In this document: piece by piece, positions 43,302-51,518 of the stretch
Numbering within the stretch: position 1 is the stretch's first letter
Layout of the letters: each line of letters opens with the position of its first letter
Origin: Afipia sp. GAS231
GTDB taxonomy: Bacteria > Pseudomonadota > Alphaproteobacteria > Rhizobiales > Xanthobacteraceae
Direction of reading: 5' to 3'
DNA length: 64,000 nucleotides
Assembly (NCBI RefSeq): GCF_900103365.1
Contig: NZ_LT629703.1
Coordinates: forward strand, 5,132,501 to 5,196,500
Notes under the pieces: model-generated
What the model was told of the DNA's origin: nothing
The model's input: only the letters and a program-made list of their open reading frames with translations
Database searches by the model: none
Made by a program: the position numbers and the translations under genes

Positions 43302-44210
43302 ATGGACCGGCTGACCAGTTTGACGGCCTTTGTCCGGGTTGTGGATAGCGGCGGGTTTTCCGCCGCCGCGCGCCGCCTCGAGATGTCGACCACCATGGTG
43401 AGCAACCATGTGCAGTCGCTGGAAGACCGGCTCGGCGCGCGACTGCTTCAGCGCACCACGCGCAAGGTCAGCCTCACCGAAGTCGGCAAGGCCTACTACG
43501 ACCGCTGCGTCCAGATCCTCGCCGATATCGAACAGGCCGACGACCTCGCCGGCGCCCAGCAACAGACGCCGCGCGGCACGCTGCGGATCTATAGCGCGAC
43601 CCATATCGTGCAGTTCGTGTCGCCGGTGGTCGCCGAATTCCTCGCCGCTTATCCCGAGGTGAAGGTCGATCTGCAGATGGGCGAGCGCAACATCGACATG
43701 ATCGACGAGGGATTCGATATCGCGGTGCGGCTGACGCCGCCGCCGGACTCAAGCCTGATCGTGCGCAGCTTGGCCACTTGGCGGCACGTGCTGTGCTGCT
43801 CGCACGATTATCTGGAAAAGCACGGAAGGCCGCAGGCCTTGTCAGAGCTTGCCAATCATAATTGCCTGCGCCATGTGAACTATCCCTACGACGAATGGCG
43901 CTTCACCGACCGCAAGGGCGCGCCGGCATCGGTCAAGGTGGCCGGCAATCTGATGACCAACAGCGGCGAGACGATCCGCAAGGTCGCACTGGAAGGCGGC
44001 GGCATCAGCCTCGCGGCGGGCTTTCTGGTTCACGACGATCTCGAGGCCGGCCGCCTGGTGCGCCTGCTGCCGGAATACCGGCCGCTGGAATTAGCGATGA
44101 ACGCGGTCTACCCGCATCGCCACCATCTGTCGGCGAAGGTCAGAACCTTCATCGACATGCTGGCGCATCATAGTGCGGAACAGCAGAAGCTGATTAATCC
44201 GTATTCGTGA
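43302..44210 (+). CDS. LysR-family transcriptional regulator
   Basis: A 302-residue LysR regulator. The winged helix-turn-helix is in SGGFSAAARRLEMSTTMVSN, followed by the linker helix LEDRLGARLLQRTTRKVSL and a periplasmic-binding-like effector domain. It belongs to the DsdC/AaeR-like branch that often controls efflux of phenolic or toxic compounds. Being divergent from emrAB, it is almost certainly their regulator. The start at 43302 is preceded by a G-rich site. Confidence 0.88.
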   Translation: MDRLTSLTAFVRVVDSGGFSAAARRLEMSTTMVSNHVQSLEDRLGARLLQRTTRKVSLTEVGKAYYDRCVQILADIEQADDLAGAQQQTPRGTLRIYSATHIVQFVSPVVAEFLAAYPEVKVDLQMGERNIDMIDEGFDIAVRLTPPPDSSLIVRSLATWRHVLCCSHDYLEKHGRPQALSELANHNCLRHVNYPYDEWRFTDRKGAPASVKVAGNLMTNSGETIRKVALEGGGISLAAGFLVHDDLEAGRLVRLLPEYRPLELAMNAVYPHRHHLSAKVRTFIDMLAHHSAEQQKLINPYS

Positions 44211-44214
44211 TCAA

Positions 44215-44299
44215 CCGTCATTGCGAGGAGCGAAGCGACGAAGCAATCCATATTGGCCTCGTGGCGCCATGGATTGCTTCGCTTCGCTCGCAATGACGG
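44215..44299. repeat. Long inverted intergenic repeat
   Basis: Arms ccgtcattgcgaggagcg (then aagcgacgaagcaatccat) and atggattgcttcgcttcgc (then tcgcaatgacgg) pair over about 30 bp. This is the second copy of the unit at 26808-26923. It directly follows the LysR stop and precedes the NHL gene fragment. Confidence 0.8.
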
Positions 44300-44304
44300 A
44301 CTAA

Positions 44305-44424
44305 CTACGGCTTCAAGATCAACTTCTGCACCCGCCAGTTCAACAACTCCGCCACGAACAGCGTGTTCTCGGACGGACATGCCATCGCGTGGATCCAGCC
44401 GAACTGCTTCAACTGCTTGCCGGA
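44305..44424 (-). pseudogene. C-terminal fragment of an NHL-repeat (beta-propeller) protein
   Basis: Thirty-nine codons read SGKQLKQFGWIHAMACPSEN and then end TLFVAELLNWRVQKLILKP with a stop. This is the last blade and C terminus of a six-bladed NHL-repeat protein family common in Bradyrhizobium. There is no start codon, signal peptide or upstream blade attached. A fragment of an earlier part of the same type of protein lies at 51332-51430 on the same strand. The simplest reading is one gene broken by the arrival of the intervening cassette, or two relics of a larger rearrangement. Confidence 0.65.
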
Positions 44425-44455
44425 CTGGCAGAAGCGGATCAATCGGTATTCGTGA
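44417..44455 (+). pseudogene. Short duplicate resembling the LysR C terminus
   Basis: The stretch ending gcagaagcggatcaatcggt followed by attcgtga matches the end of the LysR gene (cagaagctgattaatccgt followed by attcgtga at 44183-44210) except for scattered substitutions. It would encode WQKRINRYS and a stop, compared with QQKLINPYS. It appears to be a diverged copy of a LysR 3' end that marks an old recombination junction. Because it is short, chance similarity is not excluded. Confidence 0.4.
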
Positions 44456-44480
44456 TGGGCTGTCGTCACCGCGCGCATCG

Positions 44481-45581
44481 CTATGGCGATACGATCTGTC
44501 GCCATGTCCGCACGAACTGCTCGCGCTTGATGATATCCAGATAGGTCAACGCCGGAAGGCCCAGCGTCGGGGAGTTGAGCAGGCCGGGTTTCTCGGCGGA
44601 ATACCGCACCTTCATCTGCTCGCGATCGGCGCCCAGCCCGGCAATCGAGAGGCCAAACGACTCCGCGATGATCGCCTGGCCGGCTTCCGAAAGCACATAT
44701 TCGACGAAGCGCTTGGCAAGCTCCGGGTGTTCGGCCTTGCGCGGAATTGCGATGGTCCGTGCGGCCGCCACGACATAATCTTCCGGCAGTACAATTCTGA
44801 GGTTTCGGTGCCGTTCCAAATGCCGAAGCGCGTAGGAGCCGAGAACATCATAGGCGATCACGGTATCGCCACGAACCAGCGAGTCGAGCATATCCTGCGT
44901 GCAACAGAACAGCCTTGTCTTGGCGACCCCGAGGGCATGTGCGAGGCGCCAGAAGTTGGCCGACAGCATCGACTCTGTCGTGGCAAACAAATATCCGACC
45001 CCGCTTACGCCGATGTCATAGGTGGCGATCCTTCCACGAAATTTCTCAGGCGAACGTTCCAGCGTTCGGATCAGGTCCTGGTGTGATCGCGGAACCTCGT
45101 CCGGGGGCAGGGCGTCGATATTGTAGACGATCGCCGCCGGTTCCAGCGTAAAGCCGAATATCTCGTCGCGCCAGATGGCCCAGTCGGGCAATCCGTCCGC
45201 GTTGATCCAGGCCCGTTGCAAGTATCCGTCATTCGCCAGTTTGACCTGGAGATCCATGGCCGAACTGACAAGCAGGTCGGCGACCGGCTTGTTCTTGTCT
45301 GTACTCGTCGCGTCCTGATAGAGCGGCACGGTCTCATAGAGGCGATATTTCACCTCAATATCCGTATACACGCTCTGGAAACCTTCGATCACCGGGCCCA
45401 TTGCGGCGATATCCGCGGTGCCGTGGATCAGCAACGTGGCCGTAGCGGCGGTCTGCGCGCGAAAGATCATCAGCTCGTTGGCGGATTTGGACTGATCGGC
45501 GATGCTGGCCTGCGGCGAGCATATCAGCGTCGCCAACAGGCCGACGAACAGCGCAGGGAAAGTTCGAAATCTGTTCATCAC
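44481..45581 (-). CDS. Extracellular solute-binding protein (iron/phosphonate-type PBP2), putative sensor accessory
   Basis: A 366-residue periplasmic binding protein with a signal peptide (about residues 1-28). The type 2 binding fold shows in LLIHGTADIAAMGPVIEGF, DLLVSSAMDLQVKLA, FTLEPAAIVYNID and the C-terminal FVEYVLSEAGQAIIAESFG. It is like receptors of FbpA/PgtC type. No permease or ATPase gene accompanies it; instead its start overlaps the stop of a sensor kinase gene (ATGA). This suggests it presents ligand to the kinase and does not import it. Confidence 0.82.
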   Translation of the reverse strand: MMNRFRTFPALFVGLLATLICSPQASIADQSKSANELMIFRAQTAATATLLIHGTADIAAMGPVIEGFQSVYTDIEVKYRLYETVPLYQDATSTDKNKPVADLLVSSAMDLQVKLANDGYLQRAWINADGLPDWAIWRDEIFGFTLEPAAIVYNIDALPPDEVPRSHQDLIRTLERSPEKFRGRIATYDIGVSGVGYLFATTESMLSANFWRLAHALGVAKTRLFCCTQDMLDSLVRGDTVIAYDVLGSYALRHLERHRNLRIVLPEDYVVAAARTIAIPRKAEHPELAKRFVEYVLSEAGQAIIAESFGLSIAGLGADREQMKVRYSAEKPGLLNSPTLGLPALTYLDIIKREQFVRTWRQIVSP

Positions 45582-46960
45582 GCAGCCCTCGGAAGAACCA
45601 CGCGCACGATCAGTCCGCCACCGGGTCGATCCAGCAAGGACAACTCGCCGCCGGCGGCCAGGGCCGCGCTCTTTGCGATGTTCAGGCCGAGACCGGTTCC
45701 GGCGACCGACGTCCCGGTCGAACCGCGCTGGAAGCGCTCGAGCACCAGCGTCTTTTCCGGGTCGGGAATGCCCGGCCCACGGTCGGCCACGTCAAATTCG
45801 ATCGCCGATCCATCGGTCGAGGTGCGCAGGTCGATATCGACCGCACTATCGGGGGCATATTTGAGCGCGTTGTCCAGGAGATTGTCAATCAGTTCGCGGA
45901 ACACCAACGGTGAACCGCAGACCGGGAAATCCTCGTGCGCCGTCGACAGATCGGTCAGCCGGCAACGTTGCATGTTGACCGTCGGCAGCCGCTCGACGGC
46001 TTGCAGGTACAACTCGAGGAAATCGCAATGCGGGTTGGTCGAGGTCTCGATGTGGTGCGCGATCGCGGCCTCGGCCAACAGCTGATTGACGATGCGGGTG
46101 GCGTCGACTGCGTTGGCCAGAATTCGTCGGACGTAGCCGCGCAGCAACCTGGGATCCGATTCGGACGCGGCCACTTCGGCCAATGCGCGGATCGAGGCGA
46201 GCGGAGTGCGCATTTCGTGCGTGGTCTCGACAGCTATTCCGCGCAACGTGTTCAGGACGCCGTTAAGGCGCTGCATGAATTCGTTGAGACTGGAAACGAG
46301 GGAGGCGACTTCCTTCGGAACCGGGGTTCGGATCGGCGTGAGGTCGGCCGACGTGCGCTTGCTCAGCTCGGTCTCAAGCGCGACGAGCGGCGCCCATGCC
46401 CTGTTCAAGCCTGTGGAAATGAGCAGGCAAATAATGAGTCCCGCAACCGCCATTGGCGCGAACGAGTTCCTCAAGATCAGGGTCGCGAGCTGCGTTCGGG
46501 CCTCTCGGGTTTCGGCCACTGTCACGCCAACCCAACCGGACTTCTCGCCGAAATCCATGTAGCGTCGCACGGTGCCGACACGGACCGGGCTGTTCGAATA
46601 GATGGCGTCAAAGAAGTGTGGTTTAGGGTCGGGCGCGTCGAGCTTCGGATCGGGCAGGTCGGCATAGCCGGTGATGAGGGAATGATCAGGCGCCCGAACC
46701 GCATAGAACGCCCTGGTCTCGCGCGCCGCGCCCAGTATTTCCATCGCTGCCAGCGGCAATTCAACCGTCAGGTTGCCGTCTTCGACCCGAATGCTGTCGG
46801 CAATTGAGAGCGCGGAAGCCGCGAGCACGCGGTCAAAGGCGATGTCCGCGGCGTTCTGGGAGAAGTTGCGGACATATAGAAACAGGCCGACGCCAAGGAT
46901 CGCCAGCAGCGAGATGGCGCCGAACAGTATGTCGCGCTTAATGGAGGTCTGTTTTGGCAT
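45578..46960 (-). CDS. Sensor histidine kinase, TctE-like
   Basis: A 460-residue membrane kinase. Helix 1 (ILFGAISLLAILGVGLFLYV), a periplasmic 2CSK_N-type sensor region of about 125 residues, helix 2 (APMAVAGLIICLLISTGL), then a linker. The H-box is TTHEMRTPLAS with His248, and the ATP-binding core has the N-box (ELIDNLLDNALKYA), the G1 box VADRGPGIPD and the G2 box TGLGLNI. It should phosphorylate the response regulator encoded upstream; the genes overlap by 23 bp. TctE relatives sense tricarboxylates, consistent with the divergent porin and 2-hydroxycarboxylate transporter. Confidence 0.88.
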   Translation of the reverse strand: MPKQTSIKRDILFGAISLLAILGVGLFLYVRNFSQNAADIAFDRVLAASALSIADSIRVEDGNLTVELPLAAMEILGAARETRAFYAVRAPDHSLITGYADLPDPKLDAPDPKPHFFDAIYSNSPVRVGTVRRYMDFGEKSGWVGVTVAETREARTQLATLILRNSFAPMAVAGLIICLLISTGLNRAWAPLVALETELSKRTSADLTPIRTPVPKEVASLVSSLNEFMQRLNGVLNTLRGIAVETTHEMRTPLASIRALAEVAASESDPRLLRGYVRRILANAVDATRIVNQLLAEAAIAHHIETSTNPHCDFLELYLQAVERLPTVNMQRCRLTDLSTAHEDFPVCGSPLVFRELIDNLLDNALKYAPDSAVDIDLRTSTDGSAIEFDVADRGPGIPDPEKTLVLERFQRGSTGTSVAGTGLGLNIAKSAALAAGGELSLLDRPGGGLIVRVVLPRAA

Positions 46961-47624
46961 CGTCGATCTTTGCCACATATCCGATGCCCCACACGGTTTC
47001 GATGCGGAGTTTTGACGGCTTCAGCCTGCGTCGGATACGGGAGACGTACAGTTCGAGGGCGTTCGGATTGACGGCATTTTCATAGCCGAAAAGCTGATCC
47101 ATCAGCCGCTCCCTCGGCACGACTCGTTCGAGGTTCAGCACCAGCAGTTCGAGCAAGCGAAACTCGCGCCGCGTCAGCTCGGCGCGCTTGCCGGAAACGA
47201 TGACAAATTGCGCCGCAATGTCGATGGTCACATCGCCGAGTTCGAGTTTGCTTGTTGAAGTGCCGCTGTGCCGGCGCACCACAGCGCGCATCCTCGCTTC
47301 CAACTCCCGCAAATCGAATGGCTTGACGAGATAGTCATCGGCCCCGATGTCAAGAAGATCGATCTTGTCGCCGATCTCGCCTCGTGCCGTAATCACCAGC
47401 ACAGGCGTCTTGATGCGCAAGCTGCGCATCAGCTTCAGAAGATCGGTGCCGCTCATGTTTGGCAACATAAGGTCGAGGATGATCAGGTCGAACGCATCTT
47501 CCTTGATCCGCTGCGACGCGTGAGCGCCATCCGTCAGCCATTCGACGGCGTGACCATCACCGCGCAAGCGTGCCGTAATCGCGGAACCGAGATCCACGGT
47601 GTCTTCGATCAGAAGCGCGCGCAT
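46938..47624 (-). CDS. OmpR/TctD-family response regulator
   Basis: A 228-residue response regulator. The receiver domain has the acidic pocket LIEDT, the phospho-acceptor D51 in LIILDLMLPN and the Lys in DDYLVKPFDL. The C-terminal winged helix contains LTRREFRLLELLVLN and SRIRRRLKPSKLRIETVWGIGY. It is first in a leftward three-gene unit, regulator-kinase-receptor, and probably activates the porin and transporter genes to its right. An in-frame start at 47648 is possible. Confidence 0.88.
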   Translation of the reverse strand: MRALLIEDTVDLGSAITARLRGDGHAVEWLTDGAHASQRIKEDAFDLIILDLMLPNMSGTDLLKLMRSLRIKTPVLVITARGEIGDKIDLLDIGADDYLVKPFDLRELEARMRAVVRRHSGTSTSKLELGDVTIDIAAQFVIVSGKRAELTRREFRLLELLVLNLERVVPRERLMDQLFGYENAVNPNALELYVSRIRRRLKPSKLRIETVWGIGYVAKIDDAKTDLH

Positions 47625-48071
47625 GAAATCTGATGCATGTGACGTCATCCCACCCGAAAAGACGACCATTCGTCTTCCCAATCTGCGCGACAGCAATCGC
47701 TGTTTGCAGCCAGTCGTTTCCTCAGAGTCCAAGCCGGGCGGGCGCAACCGACCCGCTCTTGTGGCTCAAGCGCCATTCGAGAGCGCGCATTTTTTTGGAA
47801 TTTCGACCAACTAAAGCAGCCCCGACAATCTGGTCAAGCGTTGCGATTCAAGTGAGCCGGTGCGGGCGGCATATTTACTGGTGGGTTCCCTCGTTGATCT
47901 CGCAGCTGCGAAGGCTTGCTCTCGCGAGGCACTGGCGGCGCAGTGTGTCGATCTTGCAACGATGCGCACGGAAAGATCGTCCGCCGCCGAGCCATCCCGA
48001 GATGACAGGGTTCTGACAGCAGTCGACGCCAGTTTCCGAGAGCGAATTAACAATCTCTCGAGGGGGGCGAC
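47625..48071. other. Divergent intergenic region between response regulator and porin genes
   Basis: About 447 bp without a convincing gene; frames present are low-complexity or out of register. It should hold the divergent promoters. A repeated ctgacag-like motif (gatgacagggttctgacagc at 48001-48020) lies about 55 bp before the porin start and could be a regulator site, but this is weak. The porin ribosome-binding site is the strong GAGGGGGGCGAC. Confidence 0.4.
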
Positions 48072-49595
48072 ATGCGACTAACCAAACAACTCCAGTGGAA
48101 GTGGCTATCCAGCGCGGCTGTGCCTGAAAAAGGCATGAGCGCCAGGATGAACCCTGCCGCCCGATATATTCTGGCCGCAGCCACGTTCACCGCAGTGGCG
48201 TCGCTGGCCGCTACGCCTGTGCGAGCGGATGAGCTCGGTGAACTGAAGGCCGAGATCAGGGCGATGAACAAGCGCCTGTCCGAAATGGAAGAGCAGAAGA
48301 GCAAGGTCAAGGCGCTGAATGATAAGGTAAAGCAGATGGAGCGGGCAAAGGAGGCTCAAGCCTCTGTGCCGCCTCCCGGCCAGATGGCTACGAAAACCGG
48401 ACCTTGGGATAGCTTTGTCTCCGGCCGTCCAGTCCACATCATCGAAACCTCGGGCACCGATGTTCTGCTCTACGGCATCATCGAACCGACGCTCGGCTAC
48501 GTCACGAACGTCAATACCAAGGGGGCCTCGACGGTCGGGTTGAACGTGTCCTGGTTCAGCGGCAACCGATGGGGCATTTTCGTCACGCAGAAGCTGTTCC
48601 CGGAAGACAACTTCAATCTGATTGCCCGCATGGAGAGCGAATTCGAGCTGCCCAGCGGCAACATGGATACGCCCGGCGTTATCTTTAATCGCGACGCCTG
48701 GGTTGGATTCGAGAGCTCGACGCTCGGCAAGTTCACGATTGGCCGGCAGAACACGCTGCCGCGCGACGTCGCCAATATCTGGGCCGATCCCTACGGCAGT
48801 TCCAAACTCAGCACCGGCGAGGGCGGGTTCACCAACAACAACAACTTCAAGCAGCTCATTTTCTACACCAGCGGCGGCAACGGCGCAGGCGGCCAGGGCG
48901 ATACCCGCTACGACCAGGGCCTGGTCTGGAAGAAGGTGTTCGATAACGGATTGTATCTCGGTGCAGCCTACAATTTCGGCGACGCCAATGGCCCCGGCGG
49001 TCCAAACGGCAGCGGTCCCATCCCCGGAGCCTCGTTCGACAAGGGAAGCAGCGAAGCCGTGGCTGCGGGCTGGAACGGCGGCGAGTTCCACGTCTCAGCC
49101 TTCTACACCCGCGCCAACGTGCTGGAGATCCCGACGATCGGCTCCACCAACATCGGGCACATCCATCAGTCCTGGGGCATCGGCGGAAACTGGGATGGCG
49201 GTCTCCTCCGGCTGAACGCCGGTTACATGCACTACAACGCCGATCAGGGTCTGGTCGGTATGCGAAACGACGATGTGGTGACCGTGTCGGGCAAGATCAC
49301 GCCCTCCAAGTTCTACGACTTCGAACTTGGCTGGCAGGATTTCTTTGCCAAGAACGCCGCGCTGACGGGGGCTGGCTACACGTTCGTTCCGTTCAAGGAC
49401 GCAAGTTCGGCGGTCGCGACCGGGACCGGGACCAGAATGACGACCTACGCGTCGTTCATCTATCACCCGATCCCCAATGTCGATGTGTATGTCGCTGGCG
49501 ATCATCTTAAGACCACCGGCGGATATAGCGCGAGCCAGACGCACAAGTTCACTTCGGCGGATGAGGTCGTGACCGGCGTTCGGTACAAGTGGTAG
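48072..49595 (+). CDS. Outer-membrane porin
   Basis: A 507-residue protein with an extended N terminus and signal segment (ILAAATFTAVASLAATPVRA), then a short coiled coil (ELKAEIRAMNKRLSEMEEQK). A beta-barrel of gram-negative porin type follows, rich in alternating aromatic/Gly strands (GRQNTLPRDVANIW, FYDFELGWQDFF) and ending in the outer-membrane C-terminal VTGVRYKW with terminal aromatic residue. It likely lets organic acids into the periplasm. It is divergent from the TctD-like regulator gene. Start at 48072 is chosen for its strong ribosome-binding site; 48147 is an alternative. Confidence 0.85.
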   Translation: MRLTKQLQWKWLSSAAVPEKGMSARMNPAARYILAAATFTAVASLAATPVRADELGELKAEIRAMNKRLSEMEEQKSKVKALNDKVKQMERAKEAQASVPPPGQMATKTGPWDSFVSGRPVHIIETSGTDVLLYGIIEPTLGYVTNVNTKGASTVGLNVSWFSGNRWGIFVTQKLFPEDNFNLIARMESEFELPSGNMDTPGVIFNRDAWVGFESSTLGKFTIGRQNTLPRDVANIWADPYGSSKLSTGEGGFTNNNNFKQLIFYTSGGNGAGGQGDTRYDQGLVWKKVFDNGLYLGAAYNFGDANGPGGPNGSGPIPGASFDKGSSEAVAAGWNGGEFHVSAFYTRANVLEIPTIGSTNIGHIHQSWGIGGNWDGGLLRLNAGYMHYNADQGLVGMRNDDVVTVSGKITPSKFYDFELGWQDFFAKNAALTGAGYTFVPFKDASSAVATGTGTRMTTYASFIYHPIPNVDVYVAGDHLKTTGGYSASQTHKFTSADEVVTGVRYKW

Positions 49596-49619
49596 CCGCG
49601 GCGCTCTGAAAGTGAAGGG

Positions 49620-49640
49620 CGGTCGGAAATATTCCGACCG
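49620..49640 (+). terminator. Hairpin just after the porin gene
   Basis: A perfect dyad cggtcggaa-ata-ttccgaccg sits 25 bp past the porin stop. It has no T run, so it may be a processing or stabilising hairpin or a weak terminator. Confidence 0.4.
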
Positions 49641-49754
49641 TCCGGAAATTCCCGCCTGGCAGCACTCACCCGTTGCCGTGCGGCTCTCTCGTGGAGTTGC
49701 TGCTGGCGAAGAGTCACCAGGGAAGATGCCCTGACCTGGTTTCTCAAAATCGTA

Positions 49755-49782
49755 CCCCATGCCGAAGCAATTCGGCATGGGG
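49755..49782. other. 12-bp hairpin with GCAA tetraloop
   Basis: Arms ccccatgccgaa and ttcggcatgggg are perfectly complementary and enclose GCAA, a stable GNRA tetraloop in RNA. It lies 138 bp before the transporter start, inside the probable leader of that gene. It could be a leader structure that affects transporter expression, or a terminator for the porin. No T run follows. The rest of the 324-bp gap has no gene. Confidence 0.5.
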
Positions 49783-49919
49783 CAATTCGGACGCCCGCGC
49801 CCGCACCCATGCACGCAGTCTCATTCATAACAAATGCGACTTCTGATCTGGCCTATGTGCGCCGATCAAGGTCGCGGCAACCGTCGAACTAGCGGCGAGT
49901 ATATATAGGGGAGTAAGTC

Positions 49920-51290
49920 ATGCTGGAGAAAACCCAAACGGCGACCTGGCCTGGCGAGCACGAGAATACCGACACATCTGCGCCCGTACCGTTCTGGCCG
50001 AACGGTTGGTGGCGGCTGATGGACCTCAATATCGGAATCATTTCCCTCCCCATCTATCTGATCCTCGTCGTTCTCGTGACGGTTCTGACGATGCAGGGCG
50101 AGGTCAAGTCCGATGCGCCAATGATGATTGCCGTGCTTGTGCTCGGTGGTTTCACCTGCGCGGAGATCGGCAAGCGGTTGCCCATCCTGCATCACATCGG
50201 TGCCGGCGCCATCTTTGCGACGTTCATCCCGTCCGCGCTCGTCTACTATCAACTGCTGCCGGCTCCGATCGTAAAGTCGATCGTCGACTTCACCAAGTTC
50301 ACCAATTTTCTCTACATCTATATCGCCGCGATCATCGTCGGCAGCATCCTCGGCATGGATCGAGAAGTCCTCATCAAGGGATTCCTCAAGATATTTGTGC
50401 CGCTTGGCGTGGGGTCGATCGTGGCGGGAGCCGTTGGAACGCTGGTCGGCACCCTGCTGGGGCTCGGCGCCTACAAGACTTTCTTCTTTATCGTCGTTCC
50501 GATCATGGCAGGCGGCGTCGGTGAAGGCGCTATACCGCTCTCGATCGGATATGCAGCCATCCTTGGCCAGCCACAAGGAGACTTCTTCGCGCAGGTGCTT
50601 CCTCCGGTCATGCTCGGGAGCCTCACGGCAATCGTTTTTTCCGGCATCCTGAATTTTGTCGGCAAGAAATATCCGCACCTCACCGGCGAAGGGCGGCTGC
50701 AGCCGGCCGGGGTCGGAGAAGATCTGACCAGCCTCAACACCGACGAGAAAGTCTCGACGGTCGATATTACGGCCATCGCCGGCGCCGGGCTGACTGCAAT
50801 CGTTCTGTATTTGCTCGGCGTCATGCTTTTCCACCTGATCGGCCTGCCGGCGCCCGTCGCAATGCTGTTCCTTGCGGTCGTCGCCAAGCTTGCCAGCGCG
50901 GTCTCGCCGCGGCTGCAAGCGGGGGGGCTCGTCGTCTACCGGTTTGTCCAGCTCGGCATGACTTATCCGTTGCTGTTCGCGATCGGCGTGTCGCTCACGC
51001 CCTGGAACAAGCTGATGGCGGCCTTCACGATCCCCAATCTCGTTACGATCGTCGCCACCGTGTTCACATTGATGGCGACGGGTGCGTTTATCGGCTGGCT
51101 GATGCGCATGTATCCGATCGAGACGGCGATTGTGAATGCCTGTCATTCGGGCCAGGGCGGGACGGGCGACGTCGCGATCCTGACCGCGGCCGACCGGATG
51201 CAATTGATGCCCTTTGCCCAGATCGCAACGCGGATTGGTGGCGCCATCACGGTCACCGGTGTGCTGGTGATCCTGCGCTGGATAACCTGA
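49920..51290 (+). CDS. 2-hydroxycarboxylate transporter family (CCS/CitS-type) symporter
   Basis: A 456-residue membrane transporter with about eleven helices. The two family GGXG re-entrant loops are present: AGGVGEGAIPLS at about residues 197-207 and SGQGGTGDVAILTAADR at about 419-435. Members import citrate, malate or related acids with Na+ or H+. The ribosome-binding site is AGGGGAGTAAGTC. Placed next to the porin and a TctDE-like sensor set, it is the probable inner-membrane uptake step of a hydroxy-acid regulon. Confidence 0.9.
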   Translation: MLEKTQTATWPGEHENTDTSAPVPFWPNGWWRLMDLNIGIISLPIYLILVVLVTVLTMQGEVKSDAPMMIAVLVLGGFTCAEIGKRLPILHHIGAGAIFATFIPSALVYYQLLPAPIVKSIVDFTKFTNFLYIYIAAIIVGSILGMDREVLIKGFLKIFVPLGVGSIVAGAVGTLVGTLLGLGAYKTFFFIVVPIMAGGVGEGAIPLSIGYAAILGQPQGDFFAQVLPPVMLGSLTAIVFSGILNFVGKKYPHLTGEGRLQPAGVGEDLTSLNTDEKVSTVDITAIAGAGLTAIVLYLLGVMLFHLIGLPAPVAMLFLAVVAKLASAVSPRLQAGGLVVYRFVQLGMTYPLLFAIGVSLTPWNKLMAAFTIPNLVTIVATVFTLMATGAFIGWLMRMYPIETAIVNACHSGQGGTGDVAILTAADRMQLMPFAQIATRIGGAITVTGVLVILRWIT

Positions 51291-51331
51291 CCGGCCATCG
51301 CGGGCGGACCAGCCGTTGGAACGATAGAGCA

Positions 51332-51430
51332 GCCGTTGGCGTCGGCGGCGATCGAATGCGGGGTGTTGAACCGGCTGGGCTCCTTGCCGCGGTCGACCCG
51401 CGACTTCAGCCAGTTGCCGGCCTTGTCCCG
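51332..51430 (-). pseudogene. Internal fragment of an NHL-repeat protein
   Basis: Thirty-three codons contain AGNWLKSRVDRGKEPSRFNT followed by PHSIAADANG, a blade-start typical of NHL-repeat proteins (N-T-P-H-S-I-A-x-D). No intact frame surrounds it: a stop lies just upstream in the neighbouring frame and the blade ends after about 33 residues. It is on the same strand as the C-terminal NHL piece at 44305-44424 and represents an earlier part of such a protein, with about 110 residues of the expected middle missing. Confidence 0.6.
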
Positions 51431-51518
51431 GGCTTCGGATGCTTCACATGCGGCATAGCATTGTCAGGTCGGGCGTGATCTGCTGATGCTTCCTTATTCC
51501 CGCCGCAAGTCAGGCAAC

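Noticed and set aside
47811..48053. 80-codon minus-strand frame in the regulator-porin gap
   Set aside because: It has no ribosome-binding site or recognisable protein character and lies where the divergent promoters are expected.
49866..51203. 445-codon minus-strand open frame
   Set aside because: It is antisense to the 2-hydroxycarboxylate transporter, which has both conserved GGXG loops.
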